Below are positions 37,147 through 48,191 of a stretch of DNA of 64,000 nucleotides, one piece after another (position 1 is the stretch's first letter; the number at the start of each line of letters is the position of its first letter). This stretch comes from Chrysoperla carnea. Lineage: Eukaryota; Arthropoda; Insecta; Neuroptera; Chrysopidae. Where the stretch lies: positions 60,552,181-60,616,180 of the forward strand of contig NC_058340.1 of NCBI RefSeq assembly GCF_905475395.1. Reading direction: 5' to 3'. Both the position numbers and the translations under genes were made by a program. The notes under the pieces were generated by a model, which worked only from the letters and a program-made list of their open reading frames with translations, ran no database searches and had not been told where the DNA came from.

Positions 37147-37643
37147 GCATAGTCAGTGTTGATTTCACTATAAGTATATAACACATACATACCTGATATT
37201 CAAGTATAATATAGAACATACTATAAAATTTTCGCCTAATTTGCGCCCTCACGGGTAAACAGTGATGTTTACGAAAAAATGTTTCAACTAAAAGTTGTTT
37301 ATTTTTTTATAAGGAACATTTTTTATATTTAAACTTTTGTTCTATCTCTAACGGTTTACAAGACGGGTCCTACGGGCCGAAGACCCAATTGGCCTATGAT
37401 GCTCATTTACGAACTCGACCTCACTTTTGACGTCCTGAGTACGCTGTAAAAATTTAAGCTCGATATCTTTTTTCGTTTTTGAGTTATCGTGTCCACAGAC
37501 GGACGGACGGAAATGGACTAATTAGGTCATTCTATGAACACCTATACCAAAATTTTGTGGGTAGCATCAATATTTTTAAGCGTTACAAACTTGGGACTAA
37601 ACTTAGTATACCTTGCATATTACATATATGCATGGTATAAAAA
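37133..37643 (+). mobile_element. Family A repeat, copy 6, inside the long-TIR element
   Basis: Starts at TTGAAATAACATGCATAG, missing the AACAAGTG end, and ends with the intact hairpin ATATGCATGGTATAAAAA. It lies between the CXC ORF and the right arm of the long-inverted-repeat element, so it inserted there or carried a deletion with it, and it ends the ORF on its 5' side. Confidence 0.8.
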
Positions 37644-37649
37644 TCGAAA

Positions 37650-38320
37650 ACATTAATTATGAACGTGGTTTTAATTTTTAATTGTATAATTATCATAGAC
37701 ATTGAAAAAATGTATAGATGAAAAAATTGAATTTTTAGTTTTTGGCGATTTCAACAATGTTTTTTCATTGCAATGATATGTTTTTACTTCTTTTAATGAA
37801 AATATACATCCTAACAAAGAAAATGAGACCATGGTCAACACTGTACGATGAAAAAAAATAGATTGTTCATCCAGCTGAAAAAAGGGGTGGTTTTTGCCAA
37901 AAAATTGAATATCTCAAAAACTATTTAACTTTTTTTTAAAAATCAAAAAACAATTTGTTGGTAATAAAACACAGAACGTTTCTTCAACATATCCAGTTTT
38001 TCCGATTTTTTTTTCTAAAAACGAAATGCTAAAAACAAAAAAATTAGTTTTTTACATTTTACTCGTTAAATTTGAGGTTATGTGAAAAAATGGTAAGCAC
38101 AAAAGTTATGTATTTTTTTATTGCCAAGAACTTTTCTATTTAACTTTTTTCTGTATAATTAATACTTGAACCACAAATCGCTAAAAACTACTTGCTCCCT
38201 ATTTCCACCCCCGACGCACCCCTTTCCGGCCAAATTCAGCTGTTTTAAATATTTTTCCTCAGTTATACACATTTAGTCCTACACAAAAAAATGGGTCCGA
38301 TCCTGCAACTAATTTTTTCC
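37650..38320 (-). repeat. Right long inverted arm
   Basis: Reverse complement of the left arm. Its inner end touches the hairpin end of the Family A copy. Confidence 0.85.
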
Positions 38321-40497
38321 AAAAATTATTAAAATCAGATGTATTTAGCCTGGATTATAACTCAATCGGGGTACATAGCATTTAGTTTGCTATCAATAAA
38401 TTAGACAAGCGAATCTGTGGGTGGTCAAAAGCTTTTTGAGGAAAATGGTGGAAGCGTCGTGAAATTTTTTTCACTATTGTTAATCTCTTCCAAACGCAGT
38501 CCATAATGAAAATATCTGTATGATGTTTATTTCTTTTGAATATCTTGATTATTTCTGAAAAACTTGAATGTGCTTCAGTGTATAGATGTTGATTTATATC
38601 TCATGATTTTTTAGCAGACTCATTTTCCAGGAAGTCGATAAGTGTATCGGTTGGTATAGAACATAGGTAGTGCGAACAGAACAGAATGAGAGAATGTCCT
38701 AGAAAGTTTTGGAAATTATCTGACCAATTAAATACAGCATGGATTTAAAATAATTTGGATTTTGCTTGTTTTTTTTTTTTAAAGAATTGATGTTTTATGT
38801 CAAAGAAAGAGTGGTATAACATCAGTCAATGTGCGACTAGTTGAATGAATTTTGACAGAAATTATCGTTAATGCTAGATACTTTAGTTCACGCTATAATA
38901 TTTGGTGAATATAGTAATAGATATAGGTAACAACACTATAACAAAATAATTATAATCATCAAGGCCAAATTTATAATCTTATAATATTAAAACGTATTCA
39001 AGATATATATTTTATTAGATATCTATATTTCAAAACAAAAACGAATTTTACTTACATTAACTTAAATATAATAATTATTATATTTTTACTTGATGATATC
39101 TGTTGAAATATCCATGATACAATAACATCTAATACAAAATATACCGGGCGCATAATTCGTAAGGACAACTGATCAACCTAGAAAATTTCTATGTGTCTCA
39201 AAATGAACAGAATTTGATTTTTTTTCAATTTACTTTCTACTCATTTTTGGGAAAATGTTAGTTTACTTAATAAACGCGATCAAAGTTGAACGATTTAAAT
39301 AATCTTTACAATAAGCCTTATAATTCCTATTTAAAAGCATTAATTAAATTAATAATATGCAGTATGGAATACGACTCAGAACCACTCTGAATCATGGGAA
39401 ACTTGAGCTGAGTGCTTAGTGTATAGAGTAAAGTAGTTGAGATTAACATGCGTATGTGTTTACGTTGATCAATTCGATTTTGCTCAAACTAGTCGTATTT
39501 TTGACCCTATATAGTGCTCAAAACGAGTGACTTTGTACACAGATCAACCTAGGTATATTTGGGGGGGGGGGGGGCTGAATTTGGTAAAGATTTGTGCAAA
39601 ATCTGAATATCAAATGTAAATTATTTTTGCAATAATTTATGTAATGATATATTTTTCTAAGGCAAATCCTGTCAGATATACCATATCTGTTTGCAAAATT
39701 TATTAAGTATGAATAATTTTTAAGATACTTAACTGGACTCATCAGACATTTAAGAAATTTATAAATATAATTATTAACATATGATACATACGTTTTATTT
39801 AACCAAGTTCGTACTCTAATCAAAGTATTCGTATTATTGATAATCGTTAACGATGTGCGATGAAAAAAGTCAAACGTATTTTGAAATATTGATTAGATAA
39901 TATTTTCTTTGATTAATTCTCTGTGATCTGTCAATTTGTGATACTAAGAATATTATTTACATGAATAGGTTGATATCTCAAATACATACTATATATCTGA
40001 TTTAATATACACTATGTTTAGTTTAAATCTTGGCATAGGGATTTTTCCACGAGTATGACAGAGTACATGCGTTTAGCAATGTCACAATGTGTGTAAGGAA
40101 AGAGATATTATAAGTGTTATATGTTTCTTGCAAGTGTATAGTTTCGGTTCCCTTTAAGCTGTACGATGGTTCTACTGCTGCTGTCTTTTCTGTGTACAAC
40201 TCAACTCAATAATTCTTTCTTGTACGCATTGCTTAATGTATACATACGTACTCCCTCATACACGTGGGGATGTGATGTGCGAAGATGTAAATTAAACAAT
40301 CAGACAATCTAAAAGAATATAATAATAATGAAGGGACTATGTCTTTGAAAAAAGCCTTTTGCTTAAAAAAACCCTTTCAATTTGCACTGAACCTTTTGTA
40401 GAAATTAAATAATTCGTAATTACAAGTTTTTCATACAGGTACTATGTTTATAAATAGTATATAAAACTCAATCTAAAATTTTTACCGTTAAGAATGT
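38321..40497. other. No gene seen
   Basis: AT-rich with the G14 tract at 39561; the minus-strand frame at 39518 runs through it and is chance. Confidence 0.55.
39561..39574 (+). repeat. G14 homopolymer
   Basis: Fourteen G in a row after TAGGTATATTT, exceptional in this AT-rich window; length may be a sequencing artefact. Confidence 0.95.
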
Positions 40498-40775
40498 CAA
40501 CCTAGTAGCTTAGTTGGTTAAGTCGTAACCAATTAAGGGTAGCGGGTTTGACTCCCGCCATCAGAACAATATTAATTTAATTAATAGTTTCGATGGGCTG
40601 GTCTAGTGCATGGTATATGCATGAGGGAGGTGCACTCAGCCTCCGAAAGTAATTGATAAGCTGATATACGAAATTATCAGCGAAAAAGGTGGTAAAACTT
40701 ATATATGGTATCACAATAGGCTCTATAGACTAAGTGTGTCCTTCGTGGACAGCCAATATAATCTAACCTAACGAA
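40498..40775 (+). mobile_element. tRNA-derived SINE, family 2
   Basis: Box A TAGCTTAGTTGGTTAAG at 40506 and box B GGGTTTGACTCCC near 40545 form a tRNA-like head. The body continues with GATGGGCTGGTCTAGTGC, AGGGAGGTGCACTCAGCCTC and GGTGGTAAAAC blocks, and the end is CTAACCTAAC. The same order of blocks is found at 23417, showing a dispersed family. No clear target duplication seen. Confidence 0.75.
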
Positions 40776-42539
40776 CGCTAAGTAGAAAATTTTCATCTAT
40801 CGTATTATCAAAGAAATTGATCCACGTAAGAACTAAACATAATACCATAACAAACCCGGATAGTAGCATTTGAAATGAAGATTTTTTTTTTGGTACTCAT
40901 CGTGTTGGGCGAAGATTGAATACCCAGACTTGTGGCAAGACTTAACAATCAACTCGACACGATGTTAGCAGTTGGTGTAAATTCAAGACTGAGCTAGTCT
41001 GGATTACCAATTAGCTTTACCCAATGCCTAACAATCTCCTGTTAGACTTGAATTATAATAACATTGGCTCGGTTATTATTTTCTAAGAATATGTTATTTG
41101 AAGGCATCTTAATTCTAAAACAAATGACACAGTAAAAAACTTTGGGTTTGGGACTCAGATGCGTTCTTTTATTATCCAAAAGTTCACTGGTTCTTAGTTT
41201 ATTCCTTGACTGTATAATTTGACGAAACATTTTGCAGTTATTGTTTCAGTGTCCGGGACAGTAAGAAGTTAAAAACACTCGGTAAACGCGGCTGGTTTAC
41301 TTGATTCGTTATATTTATGTGTATGTAAAATCGGATATTAGTGAGGATTAGACTGTTTTTGTATATTCAAAGAAAAAGTCAAACAAATTTTATAGACAAA
41401 ACAAAGTTAAAAATATTCAAAATTTTTTATTATCAATTCTCACAATTGTTGAAAGTTTGTTTGTTTTTTTTTTTTTACTTTTTGTTTTATACCTTTAAGA
41501 TAAATCTTCGAAATCCTGTAGAAAAAATTAAAACTTTTTTTTATCGACATAGAAATTTTGAATATTTTACTTGAACATTTTTTATAGCTGTATTAAACAC
41601 ATTTTATAAGTTAAAGTTTTTAGTTAAGTTAAATCTTTAAAATGATTTTTTCTATCTTTTAAAAACGTTTATATGAAAGAATTTTTTTGGAAGCTTTCTA
41701 AAATAAATTTATATAGAAAAACGTACGTTGTCGATCTTTTATTAATTATAAACATCTTATTCAAATTATGTGGCATTTGTTTAAGACTAAATTGAAATTA
41801 ACAAAAAATTCTTTTAACCAAGCGAAAATCGTTGATAAATGAAACCAGCGGGTAAAATAACTAAAAAGTAGAAGAACTATTTTAAATCATGGTAGCATGA
41901 TTTTGAAAAAAAGTTTTTGTTATAGTTCAAAAAGTAGTCAGAAAGAGATACTTAGGTAAAAATTATTATAGTAATATTATACTGAAACTTTTCGACAAAT
42001 AGAAATCAAAGATAGCATTAGTATTGGCGGACGAGTCAATGCAGTATGGGCGTCAGGCCCTATTCAATACTGTTATATTACTTGTGCTAACATAGATATA
42101 GTATATATATCTGTCTCTGTACCATACCAGCATTGTAGTAAACGCCATGCATTTCTTATCGTGTGTTAGCTTTACACAGCTCAAATGCAGTAAAAGGCTG
42201 TATTTTGGATATAGGATCAAGAGCTAAAAAGGTATATCTTTGATAAACTGCCTCAAAGCTGTGTCCGTTTTATGGCAGCTTAGAATCATACATTTATTGA
42301 TTTAATATTTTTAGTAGGTTAATGTCCTAAAATGGTCAATAAGCAACTGTTTTTGAATCTAAAGTAAACGGTACCAAAATCTTGTAGCTTATTCGATTTT
42401 TATTAAATATACACTTTTCTTGCCTTTTTTTGGCAGAATAATTTATTAAATCATCTATGGCTGAAGACTTCAATTTTTCTAAAATTTCTGCCTCTATAGA
42501 CAATAGTGACAAGTCTGATAGAATTTTCTAATTTCTGCT
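40776..42539. other. No gene seen
   Basis: T-rich frames at 41042 and 41341 only. Confidence 0.55.
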
Positions 42540-42604
42540 TACATACGTCAGGGGCATCTGTCCGGGGGTCCAGCATCATTGATACGACGGTAGCTACGGC
42601 CCTG
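42540..42604 (-). repeat. hAT-like terminus relic
   Basis: CCGGGGGTCC and, at the right, GTAGCTACGGCCCTG, whose reverse complement CAGGGCCGTAGCTAC is a typical hAT-type end. No transposase is seen nearby. Confidence 0.4.
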
Positions 42605-42995
42605 GTAATAAGTCAAATAGGTATTACATCATCTATGTTGTAATAAAAATTTTCATATTATGCAATCATGACGTCAATATAAGAAAATCGCTCTGTATGA
42701 ATTCAATTGTGTCTGCAAACACAATTTTTGAATAAATAAAACATGCATAAACAAACACATTGGGTAAATTTTCAATTTGATTTGATTTGATTTATTGTTA
42801 CTAAGTAAGTAATAAGTGTTAAAAATGAATTGTACCAACTACTGTTTGAATTAAAATTGACACGTCTACAATATTTTTATCATTCATATTCTTCTGAGAA
42901 ATAATTTTCATAGAATTAGACGACATGTGTGTTTGTGTTTATTTTGTTTTTTTTTATAATATGCACAAAGTATTATATAAAAGTACGTCATTACT

Positions 42996-43925
42996 TTTTA
43001 TACCATGTATATATGAAAATATGAAATATATCAAGGTATACTAAGTTTAGTCCCAAGTTTGCAACGCTTAAAAATATTGATGGTACCAAAAAAAATTTTG
43101 GTTAAGGTGTTCATAAAATCACCCAAATAGTTCATTTCCGGTTGTTTGTCTGTCTGTTTATCCGTAAACACAATAACTCAATAACGAAAAGATATATCAT
43201 GCTTAAATAGCGTTCTAAGGACGTTTTATAGTGTTCTAAGGGTGAAAAAGGTGAGTTCCAGTTCGTAAATGAGCACTATAAGGCCAATCGGGTCGTGGGT
43301 CTGTGGGACCCATTTTGTAAACCGTTAGAGATAGTAAAAAATTTTTAATATTAAAATATTCCTTATATAAAAATAAACAACCCTTGTTTGAAACATTTTT
43401 GTCGTAATATCAATGTTTACCCATTAGGACGGAAATTAGGCGTAAGTTGAAGTTGAAAATAATTTTTTATTATCGTCAGTTTACAATGTTGAATTACAAT
43501 ACGTCCTAGAATCTATAGTTTCTAGCCTAAGCTTTACCTATAAAACATCATCTTATTAATTAAATACATCGAAATATATAAACATATTATGTCGTTTCTT
43601 AAACGGAAAAATCTTATATAAAAAACCATTGATATCTAAAATTAACCTAAGTTGGACGGATAAGCCGTCCATAAAACTAGATCTTAAAGAAATATATGTA
43701 AAATTTAGATTACACCGAATCAGTTGTAATGTACATCATGTGGCATGCGATATCGTTTCCTGAAAAGCAATGTAGTTATGTGTGTGGCATGTATGTATGT
43801 GTGGCTATTTAAGAGTGGCTATCTTTCTTTACTTACATGACGTAAAAAAAACGATTGCGTAATCAACACTGACTATACATGGTATTTTAACAATTAGCTC
43901 AGTCAATTGGTTGTTTTTACTTGTT
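42996..43925 (-). mobile_element. Family A repeat, copy 7, split by a LINE fragment
   Basis: Starts TTTTTATACCATGTATATATG and ends GTTTTTACTTGTT. Its right half is interrupted at 43443-43774 by a LINE 3' end. The two Family A parts rejoin across it (GGAAATTAGG before, GGCTATTTAAGAGTGG after). Confidence 0.8.
43443..43774 (-). mobile_element. LINE 3' fragment nested in Family A copy 7
   Basis: About 332 bases matching 18794-19132: TAAGTTGAAGTTG, CTAGAATCTATAG-like block, TTGGACGGATAAGCCGTCC and GTGGCATGCGATATCG. It is the last part of the same LINE, 5'-truncated and inserted into Family A. Confidence 0.8.
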
Positions 43926-45121
43926 AAAATTATAATAATAAATATACAAAATAAATATGTAGTTCAGCGATGTTGTTATGAAATGTAGGTTATCTACGAA
44001 AAATTTAGATCTGATTTTAATGTGAGGTGACTATATTTGAAGTTAAGGTATATTACCTCAGAAACCAGTTTTTGCAGAGTTATTAAATAGATGACCAATA
44101 TCGTTATCCTTCAGGATATAATTTTTTCACCACTCAAAAATATTTTTCTAGATCACGAAATGATGCATCTATTGTATTATAACTATCAAACTTTTTTTTT
44201 CAATCACAGCTTTGAAGTACAAACTATATTTAGTCACTATTTAATTTTATATTATTTTAAAAAATAATATAAGTAATACAGTAAACGAGAAGAAGTTCAA
44301 CAAATTCAATTTTCCATTTAATTTAAAGAAAATTAGTGAGTAATTTAAAATGAATTAATTTTTTTTGTAAGTAATCGTAAAACGTATCTATCTGTAGACT
44401 ATACAACAGCTATCCATATCGTCTTCATCCACAAAAAAATAATAAATAAATATAATATAATTATTATATTTAAATCAATTAATGTTGGCTGTCTACCATT
44501 TTGTAGCAATTCGATCTCTTATATAAATTTGGCTACAGTGAACGCTAAACAGAAAAATTGTAATTTCCAATTCCACATGCTTTGAAACGCATATACAGGG
44601 TTTAAGTTCCACTTGTTTTGGGGCATTGAGTTGCCATTGTTTTTATGACTCGATTACAACAGCTTCTATTCTATGATTTTTTGTTGAAATTTATTTGTTG
44701 TAGTTAGTTACTTATTAAATCCAAGTCGAAAGCAACTTACCGTATTTAATGGAACTTGAATTTGAACAAATATTAAAAAAAATATTTCCTTTCAAAAATA
44801 TCCTCGTAAAAATATCAACATGTCCAAATAATGTTACAGCTTTTAAACACATTTTTAATTTAAAAAAACTCGAATCGCTTTAATTCTCCCAAAAATATTT
44901 AATCTTAACCGTAGTTCCCGGTTTAATAACAAGTACATACTTGCTAACGTTCTTTACCATGGCTAACAACAAAACATGTGATCGGAGATTGTACGAATTT
45001 ACTGCCAAAATATTTAAGGATAAAGTAGGATAAAAAGGTTATTATGCCATTAAAACAAGCATAGAAGTACAAATTATTTGTTGTTAAATTTGAACGGTAG
45101 AAGAATTTTGATATATACGAA
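43926..45121. other. No gene seen upstream of tRNA-Pro
   Basis: AT-rich spacer with no repeat partner noticed. Confidence 0.55.
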
Positions 45122-45193
45122 GGTTCAGTGGTCTAGGGGTATGATTTTCGCTTAGGGTGCGAGAGGTCCCGGGTTCAAATCCCGGCTGAGCCC
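45122..45193 (+). tRNA. tRNA-Pro (AGG)
   Basis: Full cloverleaf. The acceptor GGTTCAG pairs with CTGAGCC, with a G-T wobble at the third pair. The D arm has box A-like GGTCTAGGGGTAT, the anticodon stem is TTCGC/GCGAG with loop TTAGGGT (anticodon AGG at 45154-45156), and the T arm is CCGGG-TTCAAAT-CCCGG (box B). The discriminator base is C. A run of T (45197-45201) directly after is the Pol III terminator. No intron. It charges proline for CCU/CCC codons after A34 modification. Confidence 0.95.
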
Positions 45194-45196
45194 AAC

Positions 45197-45201
45197 TTTT
45201 T
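45197..45201 (+). terminator. Pol III terminator of tRNA-Pro
   Basis: TTTTT four bases after the tRNA discriminator base. Confidence 0.8.
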
Positions 45202-45570
45202 AAACCCATTTTTATGGGTCACCTAAATAGTTTTTGTAAATCAATCATTTTTCTTATTCGAGTCCCAATCAATTTTTCGGACTAGTAGCTGGTTAATCAA
45301 TTTTTGTTGGTTTACCTTGTACTCGGAATTAATATGCAATATTGAAATTAAATTGTAATACAAATTATTAATTAATCTGAAACGGTGTTTTCTGAACTAT
45401 AAATTACAGATCTGAAAAATAATTGTAGTACAATGGAACTAAATATCTAAAAGGAAAAAATTAATGCATCTTTGAAATTTTCCACACCTCTATGACAATG
45501 TATGATAAGGTTGTTGCGTCCTGATTTTCCAATCGCTTCCACCATATTTGATATATATACATTTTTTTAG

Positions 45571-45902
45571 TCTTAAATTAAAAATTTTAATAAAAAATAC
45601 TTTTTAAAGGACAAGCTTTTATTGTACTAAAAAGTAGAAAATAATTTTGTCTATGAGTCACTCACACCTGACTATTTTTAAAAGCTTGAGGCGCTTAATA
45701 TGAAGAATGAATCGAAAAATAATTAGGCATTTGGAGTAGATGAGGTGTTCCGATTCATTTTTGATATTTTTAATTGAGAGCCTCAAGCTTTTAGAAATAG
45801 TCGGGTATGAGTGACTAATAGATAAAATTATTTCCTACTTTTTAGTACAATAAAAGTTTGTCCGTTAACAAGTATTTTTTATTAAAATTTTTTTTAGATT
45901 TT
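45571..45902. mobile_element. Foldback/MITE with ~122-bp inverted arms
   Basis: Left arm 45571-45692 (TAAAAAATACTTTTTAAAGG, TTGTACTAAAAAGTAG, GAGTCACTCACACCTGACTA, AAGCTTGAGGC) pairs with 45779-45902 along its length with few mismatches. The middle (45693-45778) also has a weaker inverted pair around GAATCG/CGATTC. It lies 380 bases after the tRNA-Pro gene. No coding frame. Confidence 0.75.
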
Positions 45903-46274
45903 AGCCTGCTTATGGCTGGTTCATGTATTGTTTGACGTGACGTCATTAGTGATTTTCCTAATAGACGTTAGATTTTATTGATACTAATTTTAAAATTTAT
46001 CAGTCATGAATCTTGAAAATATTTCACTGTATCAATCAAATTCAAGTATTTGAATCCATTGCTTTTTAATATGGGTTTAAAAAAAATCAAATTGAACAGC
46101 GTTAAAAAGTAGGAACTGAATTGGGAGTATTTGAATCATATTTCCTATGACTTACGGATATAAAAACAAGTAAATCTTAAAAAATATCTAGATATTTTTT
46201 AAATGAGTCTATCGCTTTAAGTATCGTTTGTATGAATGCATCCGCTTTAGTGTACACAACATAAAAACTTGCTC

Positions 46275-46315
46275 GTCGAAGGCAGGCGGTATGCCCGGGG
46301 CCGGCGGCGGTAATA
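46275..46315. other. GC-rich island in AT-rich DNA
   Basis: Contains GGCAGGCGGTATGCCCGGGG and CCGGCGGCGG. About 140 bases further on is TATAAAA (46453). It could mark a promoter or a foreign piece; no gene start is supported. Confidence 0.4.
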
Positions 46316-46511
46316 CAATGTGTATGACAAAGATATTCCAACATAGTGTGCAAGTGAGATAATACTATATTATATTGCTAGAGTGACATGCATATTGTAC
46401 TAGTCAAGTTATAGGCTACATTCATATATATATGGTGACTATAGTAGTAGGTATATAAAATATGCTGGCTATATACAAAACATATTACATATATACCAAC
46501 CAGAGAGTACT

Positions 46512-46790
46512 CTCTGGCTCCTGCTGCAAATGTGTTTTGTTCGTTGTAAAAATATTTGCCATACTCTTGCTGTACAAATCAAATTTTTTTTTTTATTCAC
46601 TATACTATCCAATTTTAAAATATATATTTTTGGAAAAACAAAAAACTTTTTTTTTTTTTAAATATTTTTGATTGTTTTTAGATTAAATGCAAAAAGAAAA
46701 TTATTTCATAAAATCCATAAATATTTTCGAATAATTGAAAACAAAAAAAATATGTACACGATAATTGGAATTTGTTGGATGATTTAAAAT
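46512..46790 (+). repeat. Diverged local duplication, copy 1
   Basis: GCCATACTCTTGCTGTACAA, ATCAAATTTTT, TATCCAATTTTAAAATATAT and TATTTTTGATTG recur in order at 47222-47530. Open frames in both encode similar hydrophobic stretches only because the DNA is similar and T-rich. Confidence 0.6.
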
Positions 46791-46896
46791 TTTTTTCTAA
46801 AACATAGTTCAAATTAAATAATATTTTTGTAAACTGAGATCTTTCTATGTAAAGTTCAAAATAAAAAATTTCAACTTTTTAAACAACAATAATAAA

Positions 46897-47213
46897 AAAC
46901 TTTTAACAAAAAGAAAACCGACTTCAAGAGAAAAACTTTTCCAAAAATAAATTAATATGCACTAAAAAGTAAAAAAAATAACGATAATAGAATGTAGTTA
47001 AAATTATTGTAATTTTTGGAGTCGGTGTCTGCCAAGGAAACAAATCTGACAGAACAGTTTTCTACATTAGCTTGGCTGACATAGTCTCCAAAAATAACAA
47101 TAATTTTAACTACATTATATTATCGTTATTTTTTTACTTTTTAGTGCTTATTAATTTATTTTGGAAAAGTTTTTCTTTTGAAGTCGGTTCTCTTTTTGTT
47201 AAAAGTTTTTTTA
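46897..47213. repeat. Foldback repeat with ~140-bp arms
   Basis: Arms 46897-47037 and 47072-47213 are inverted copies: ACTTTTAACAAAAAGAAAAC, CGACTTCAAGAGAAAAAC, ATTAATATGCACTAAAAAG, GTCTGCCAAGG. One arm recurs alone at 29698-29885. The whole foldback separates two copies of a 46512/47222 duplication. Confidence 0.75.
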
Positions 47214-47221
47214 ACAAATTT

Positions 47222-47530
47222 TATTTCTCCCTCTTGCTGTAAATTTTGTTTCTTCGCCGTAAAAAGTTTTGCCATACTCTATCTGTACAAATCAAATTTT
47301 TTGTCATTATTCTATCCAATTTTAAAATATATGTTTTTGAGCAAAAATTACAAAAATTGAATTAATGCAGCAACAGAATTAAATAAAAATATTTTTGATT
47401 GATTTTATACTTTTTTTTTTTGTATTTTAAATACAAAAACAAAATTATTTTTTTGAATAATCGAAAAGGTTAATTCTTTGGTGGAATTGTTCGGATGAAA
47501 TAAATGTTTTATCAAAAAATTGTAAAATTT
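47222..47530 (+). repeat. Diverged local duplication, copy 2
   Basis: GCCATACTCTATCTGTACAA, TCTATCCAATTTTAAAATAT and ATATTTTTGATTGATTTTA; partner of 46512-46790, with the 46897-47213 foldback between them. Confidence 0.6.
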
Positions 47531-47644
47531 CTTTGTGAAAAGATATTGAACGACATTCGAAGGCTAGAAGGTTTCCAAATTTAAAAAATAATTTTGTTGT
47601 CTTATTAAATAGTATAATATGTTTAGAACATTATACCAAAATTT

Positions 47645-48075
47645 TATTATACCATGTATATATGAAATATACATAGTATTATAAGTTTAGTCCCAAGTTT
47701 GTAACGCCTAAAAATATTGATGCTACAAAAAAAAAATTGGTATAGGTGTTCATAAAATCACCTAATTAATCCATTTCCGGTTGTCCGTCCGTCCGTCCGT
47801 CCGTCCGGCCGTCCGTCCGTCCGTCTGTGGTCACGATTACTCAAAAACGAAAAGAGATATCAAGCTGAAATTTTTACAGCGTGCTTAGGACGTAAAAAGT
47901 GAGGTCAAGTTCGTAAATGAGCAACATGGGTCAATTGGGTCATGGGTCCGTAGTACCCATCTTGTAAACCGTTAGAGATAGAATAAAAGTTTAAATGTAA
48001 AAAATGTTCCTTACAAAAAAATAAACAACTTTTGTTTGAAACATTTTTTTGTAAAGATTATTGTTTACTCGTGAC
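47645..48075 (-). mobile_element. Family A repeat, copy 8
   Basis: Hairpin end at the left (TATACCATGTATATATG). Identical by eye to copy 5 up to about 48055, except that the microsatellite has ten CCGT-type units, one of them CCGG. Beyond that point it diverges abruptly and lacks the ACTTGTT end. Confidence 0.8.
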
Positions 48076-48191
48076 AGCGCAAATTAGTTCAGAACATAAT
48101 ATGTATAACACATAGTATCAATTATTTGCATAGCAACAACATTGTTTATTTCAAACATATACGTCACTTATAAGATTGTATTATTTGTTTG

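Larger units (their letters stand above)
36015..38320. mobile_element. Element with ~670-bp terminal inverted repeats and CXC ORF
   Basis: Left arm 36015-36683 begins GGAAAAAATTAGTTGCAGG; right arm 37650-38320 is its reverse complement with few visible mismatches (for example GTGCGCCGGGGG against GTGCGTCGGGGG). Between them are an AT-rich stretch, an ORF with a CXC cysteine motif on the minus strand and a Family A copy. Arms of this length are unusual for standard DNA transposons and point to a foldback-like or unclassified element. Flanks show no convincing target duplication. The near-identity of the arms suggests recent activity or arm-to-arm conversion. Confidence 0.8.

Noticed and set aside
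46462-47360. Two similar hydrophobic frames (46462 and 47178)
   Set aside because: Similarity comes from a non-coding local duplication; the frames are short and T-rich.
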